Assembly: GCA_029964075.1 (NCBI GenBank)
Contig: CM057138.1
Span: 13,634,932 to 13,698,931 of the forward strand
Source of the DNA: Patiria pectinifera
Lineage: Eukaryota; Echinodermata; Asteroidea; Valvatida; Asterinidae
Reading direction: 5' to 3'
Length of the DNA stretch: 64,000 bases
Part shown: one piece after another, positions 63,801 through 64,000 of the stretch
How positions within the stretch are numbered: position 1 is the first letter of the stretch
Layout: each line of letters starts with the position of its first letter
Notes under the pieces: model-generated
What the model saw: only the letters and a program-made list of their open reading frames with translations
Database searches by the model: none
What the model was told of the DNA's origin: nothing
Program-made: the position numbers and the translations under genes

Positions 63801-64000
63801 CTGTGAAGCAGAAATATACAATCTTCATTAATCATCTTCACATTACAGTTACTCTTCAAATTATTGAATAACTCCATCTATTAGAAGTTTATGATAAAAC
63901 CATCGAGATTATTTTTTTCAAAAGTGCAACTGACAGTCATATTTCAACTAATATTGCGAGGCTTTACATTCAGTGGTTAACTTTAGTTTTTCAGGTTGTT

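Overview
The window is animal (metazoan) genomic DNA. It is AT-rich and intron-rich, full of tRNA-derived repeats, fold-back elements, G/C-tract elements and minisatellites. Essentially all the coding signal belongs to ONE very large, intron-split gene on the minus strand that enters from the right edge and leaves at the left edge, so its first and last exons are not here. The domain set (HYR, SEA, Thr/Pro-rich mucin tracts, NIDO, AMOP, von Willebrand D, cadherin-like fold, EGF) and the abundance of HYR domains fit a marine invertebrate deuterostome. An echinoderm is my first guess, with hemichordate or amphioxus possible; the species cannot be decided from sequence alone. I saw no convincing plus-strand gene, promoter or poly(A) site.

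I traced 48 exons by GT/AG borders and reading phase. Their lengths sum to 9,990 bp (3,330 codons) with no in-frame stop, entering and leaving in phase 1, which is a strong internal check on the model. In transcription order (high to low coordinates) they are: four HYR exons (63.8-58.9 kb); three Thr/Pro/Ser exons (58.5-55.3 kb); a series of five SEA domains, each made of a 128-bp and a 196-bp exon, separated by one to three short Thr/Pro exons (52.6-29.6 kb); one 1,020-bp mucin exon built on an 18-bp repeat (23.4-22.4 kb); seven HYR exons (21.3-15.0 kb); NIDO (14.6-9.3 kb); AMOP (9.3-8.15 kb); a short Cys/Tyr-rich linker (7.0 kb); a vWD domain over five exons (6.3-3.5 kb); a cadherin-like exon (3.0 kb); and two EGF-bearing exons (1.3-0.03 kb). 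The NIDO-AMOP-vWD-EGF half is the MUC4-type core. The HYR, SEA and mucin half looks like a long, glycosylated, extendable extracellular stalk. The product is probably a giant secreted or membrane-tethered gel-forming or cuticle mucin.

The 28.7-58.2 kb part is a tandem segmental duplication with a unit of about 5 kb (SEA exon 1, SEA exon 2, short Thr/Pro exon, longer Thr/Pro exon). Introns were copied along with the exons: each unit carries the same roughly 54-bp intronic minisatellite, G/C-tract element and tRNA-derived SINE. The copies are mosaics of one another. Two units share a derived perfect hairpin, two carry a broken Thr/Pro exon, one contains filler DNA copied from 20 kb away, and the block at 54-58 kb has lost its SEA exons. 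A second, roughly 930-bp tandem duplication copied an HYR exon at 62.6/63.5 kb.

The rest is intron with transposable-element debris: fold-back elements at 8.5, 24.5 and 34.3 kb, short G/C-rich TIR elements with GGCGGATCCAG-type ends at 6.6 and 11.1 kb, a roughly 1.8-kb TIR element at 59.5-61.3 kb carrying a TACGAC/GTCGTA tandem tract, and a plus-strand relic of a vWD exon at 55.05 kb.
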